Source: Pseudomonadota bacterium
GTDB taxonomy: Bacteria > Myxococcota > Polyangia > GCA-2747355 > JACKDQ01
DNA length: 7,042 nucleotides
Assembly (NCBI GenBank): GCA_030591195.1
Contig: JAUVBO010000129.1
Location: forward strand, 1-7,042
Direction: 5' to 3'
In this document: positions 5,177 to 7,042 of the stretch, piece by piece
Layout: every line of letters starts with the position of its first letter
Numbering within the stretch: the stretch's first letter is position 1
Notes under the pieces: generated by a model
Seen by the model: the letters and a program-made list of their open reading frames with translations, nothing else
Databases searched by the model: none
What the model was told of the DNA's origin: nothing
Translations under genes and position numbers: made by a program

Positions 5177-7042
5177 TTGATCACTGAACCCCAGGGTGCG
5201 GCTGCCACCTACAAGATTCTGCGCAGGCTCGGCAAGGGCGGCATGGCGGAGGTCTTTCTCGCCCGCCACGAGGGGATCGCCGGCTTCAAGCGTTTGGCGG
5301 TGGTCAAGCGCCTCCTGCCCCAGTTCTCGTCGGCGGCCAACGTCGCCGAGATGCTGATCGACGAGGCGAAGATCGCGGCGCAGCTCAACCATCCGAATAT
5401 CGTACAGATATATGAGCTCGGCCAGGATGCCGATCAGTACTTCATCGTCATGGAGTACGTCGACGGCTGCGATCTGGCCACGCTGGCGCGCATCGAGCGC
5501 CGTCGCAAGAGCCGGGTGCCGATGCGGCTGGCGTTGAGGGTGGTCTCGGAGGCGGCGATGGGGCTGGACTACGCCCACCGCCAGGTCGGGCTCGACGGTC
5601 GGCCGTTGAATCTGGTTCATCGCGACGTCAGCCCACACAATGTTCTTTGCAGCCGCGAGGGTGCGGTCAAGCTCGGCGACTTCGGCATCGTCAAGGCTGT
5701 GGGCAAGGTCCAGGTGACCGACGTCGGAGTGGTCAAGGGCAAGGTCCAGTACATGGCGCCCGAGCAGTACACCGGGGGCAACGTCGATGGCCGGGCCGAT
5801 ATCTTCTCGCTCGGCGTGGTGCTCTACCAGCTGACTGTCGGGCGGCTGCCTCGGGCCAGCAAGGATGGCGCGGTGGCGATGCGGCGGGTGATCGACGGCG
5901 AGATCCCTCGTCCCTCGGCGATCCGTCCGGAATACCCTGAGGAGCTCGAGTCGATCGTGATGCGGGCGCTCGAGCACCGGGCCGATGCCCGCTACAGCGA
6001 TGCGGCCTCCTTACGCGACGAGTTGCTCGACTTCGCCCGCCAGAACGACATGCTCGCCTTCCCGAAGGAGCTCGGGGACTACGTCGACGAGCTGGTGCCC
6101 TCCCTGCCACTCACCGGCTCAGGGGGGGACCAGGACAAGCCGTCGACGGTGATCATCAGCAAGACGATGCGGGCCGGCGAGGCAGAGCCCCGCAGGCCGC
6201 CGGTCGGCACCGAGGTGGTCCAGCGGTCGAAGCAGCCCGCGGGCAATGGTGCCCCGTCGACTGCTGGCGGAGGCGCCAGCGCTCGAGAGGCCGCCGTGCC
6301 GGGGGGCGAGACCAGCGAGCGCGCCGTGCTGCCGAACGAGCGGATGACTCCGGTGCCCGGCGACTCGACCGACGTCGATCGGGCACGCGAGGCGTCCGAC
6401 CTCTCGACCGACGCGCCGGAGGCGCCCAGCGAGACCCACGCCGCCAAGCGCCTGACCAGCCGGGAGAAGAACAAGCGCCCGGGCATCGACCGGGGCGGGG
6501 GCGGGCGGTCCGCGGCGGACTCGCGTCGCGAACCGGACGCCACCCGCGACACCGAGCCAGACAGCAGCTCGCGCCGCGGATCCGCCGCGACGTCGACTGA
6601 CCTGGAGGCGCCCCGCCGGGTCGGCGGGCTGTGGCTGGCCCTTGGCGCGATCCTGCTCTCGGCCTCGGTGGTGATCTACGTGTTGGCCTTTCACCGGCCC
6701 GCGCGTCGGTCTCACGGCGACCGTCCGGTGGTGACCGGCAGTGGATCGGGCGCGCTGGAGATCGCGAGCCATCCGGCGAAGGCGGCGGTCTCGATCGACG
6801 GGGCTCAGCGCTGCGCGGTGACCCCGTGCCGCGTTGGTGGCTTGCCTCTCGGCCGGGAGCTGCTGGTCACTGTCCGTGCCCCGGGGCACACCCTCTGGAT
6901 GCAGCGGCTGGTGCTGACGCCGACCGAGCCGAAGCTGCGGCTCTCCCCGCGGCTGATGCCAGGCGCCGGCAAGGCGGGGCCCACTGCCCGCCGTGCGGGC
7001 GACGGGGGTCGCCGCGCGACCAGGCACAAGGCCGTCCGCCGC
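5177..7042 (+). CDS. Transmembrane Ser/Thr protein kinase with PEGA domain (3' end outside window)
   Basis: A predicted receptor-type Ser/Thr kinase; 622 residues are visible with no stop before the edge. The kinase domain (about 12-285) has glycine loop GKGGMAEV (19-26), Lys44, HRDVSPHN (148-155), DFG (168-170) and APE (194-196). The catalytic loop has Ser152 where most Hanks kinases have Lys, a variant common in myxobacterial kinases and not by itself evidence of inactivity. A long, charged, Pro/Ser/Gly-rich linker (about 305-480) looks disordered and could carry phosphosites. One membrane helix (485-505) is followed by a PEGA-like domain (about 525-590, with SIDG, TPC and LPLGRELLVTVRAPGH) containing a Cys546/Cys551 pair, and then a basic tail. 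The topology puts the kinase in the cytoplasm and PEGA outside. TTG at 5177 is chosen because it follows the candidate promoter and sits ten residues before the kinase fold; the ribosome site is weak. It faces the TPR-lipoprotein operon across a divergent control region. Confidence 0.92.
   Translation, partial: MITEPQGAAATYKILRRLGKGGMAEVFLARHEGIAGFKRLAVVKRLLPQFSSAANVAEMLIDEAKIAAQLNHPNIVQIYELGQDADQYFIVMEYVDGCDLATLARIERRRKSRVPMRLALRVVSEAAMGLDYAHRQVGLDGRPLNLVHRDVSPHNVLCSREGAVKLGDFGIVKAVGKVQVTDVGVVKGKVQYMAPEQYTGGNVDGRADIFSLGVVLYQLTVGRLPRASKDGAVAMRRVIDGEIPRPSAIRPEYPEELESIVMRALEHRADARYSDAASLRDELLDFARQNDMLAFPKELGDYVDELVPSLPLTGSGGDQDKPSTVIISKTMRAGEAEPRRPPVGTEVVQRSKQPAGNGAPSTAGGGASAREAAVPGGETSERAVLPNERMTPVPGDSTDVDRAREASDLSTDAPEAPSETHAAKRLTSREKNKRPGIDRGGGGRSAADSRREPDATRDTEPDSSSRRGSAATSTDLEAPRRVGGLWLALGAILLSASVVIYVLAFHRPARRSHGDRPVVTGSGSGALEIASHPAKAAVSIDGAQRCAVTPCRVGGLPLGRELLVTVRAPGHTLWMQRLVLTPTEPKLRLSPRLMPGAGKAGPTARRAGDGGRRATRHKAVRR

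Noticed and set aside
4841..5977. Minus-strand open frame of 378 codons crossing the divergent promoters
   Set aside because: It runs antisense through the kinase catalytic domain and through the control region; His/Asp/Arg-rich with no recognisable fold.
6119..7027. Minus-strand open frame of about 300 codons opposite the PEGA kinase
   Set aside because: Low-complexity Arg/Pro/Ala translation. The plus strand here encodes a continuous kinase linker, membrane helix and PEGA domain.
1..7042. CRISPR array, tRNA/rRNA genes, insertion sequence or phage features
   Set aside because: No spaced direct repeats, RNA gene signatures, transposase motifs or terminal inverted repeats were seen on either strand.

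Overview
The window is very GC-rich, gene-dense DNA from what looks like a member of Myxococcota (the former myxobacterial Deltaproteobacteria) or a close relative. I infer this from content, not from a search: two large Hanks-type Ser/Thr kinases (one fused to a STAND ATPase, one with the HRDVSPxN catalytic loop and a PEGA tail), a TPR envelope protein and a cysteine-rich lipoprotein are a combination typical of that phylum.

Layout. (1) 3-3218, plus strand: a very large signalling protein with four modules in one chain: Ser/Thr kinase, nSTAND1-type NTPase, six predicted membrane helices and a C-terminal GGDEF domain. Its reading frame stays open to the left window edge, so the true start is probably outside. 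(2) 3219-3324: a short gap between convergent genes. (3) 5051-3325, minus strand: a two-gene operon, a secreted/membrane-anchored TPR protein followed by a cysteine-rich lipoprotein, joined by an ATGA stop/start overlap. (4) 5052-5176: a divergent control region with a strong sigma70-like promoter for the minus operon, a weaker candidate promoter for the plus gene, and a 10-bp palindrome just before the plus start. (5) 5177-7042, plus strand: a second Ser/Thr kinase with one membrane helix and a periplasmic PEGA domain. It has no stop codon before the window edge.

How the parts may work together (inference). The divergent kinase has an extracytoplasmic PEGA sensor. The genes facing it encode two envelope proteins that could lie in the same compartment, so a kinase/envelope-sensor module is plausible. 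The kinase-STAND-6TM-GGDEF protein is a self-contained signalling hub. Its GGDEF signature is altered to GGEQL while the RxxD inhibitory-site motif is intact, which favours c-di-GMP sensing over synthesis. Such a protein could link a membrane signal or c-di-GMP to NTPase-gated protein phosphorylation; this is the most unusual item in the window.
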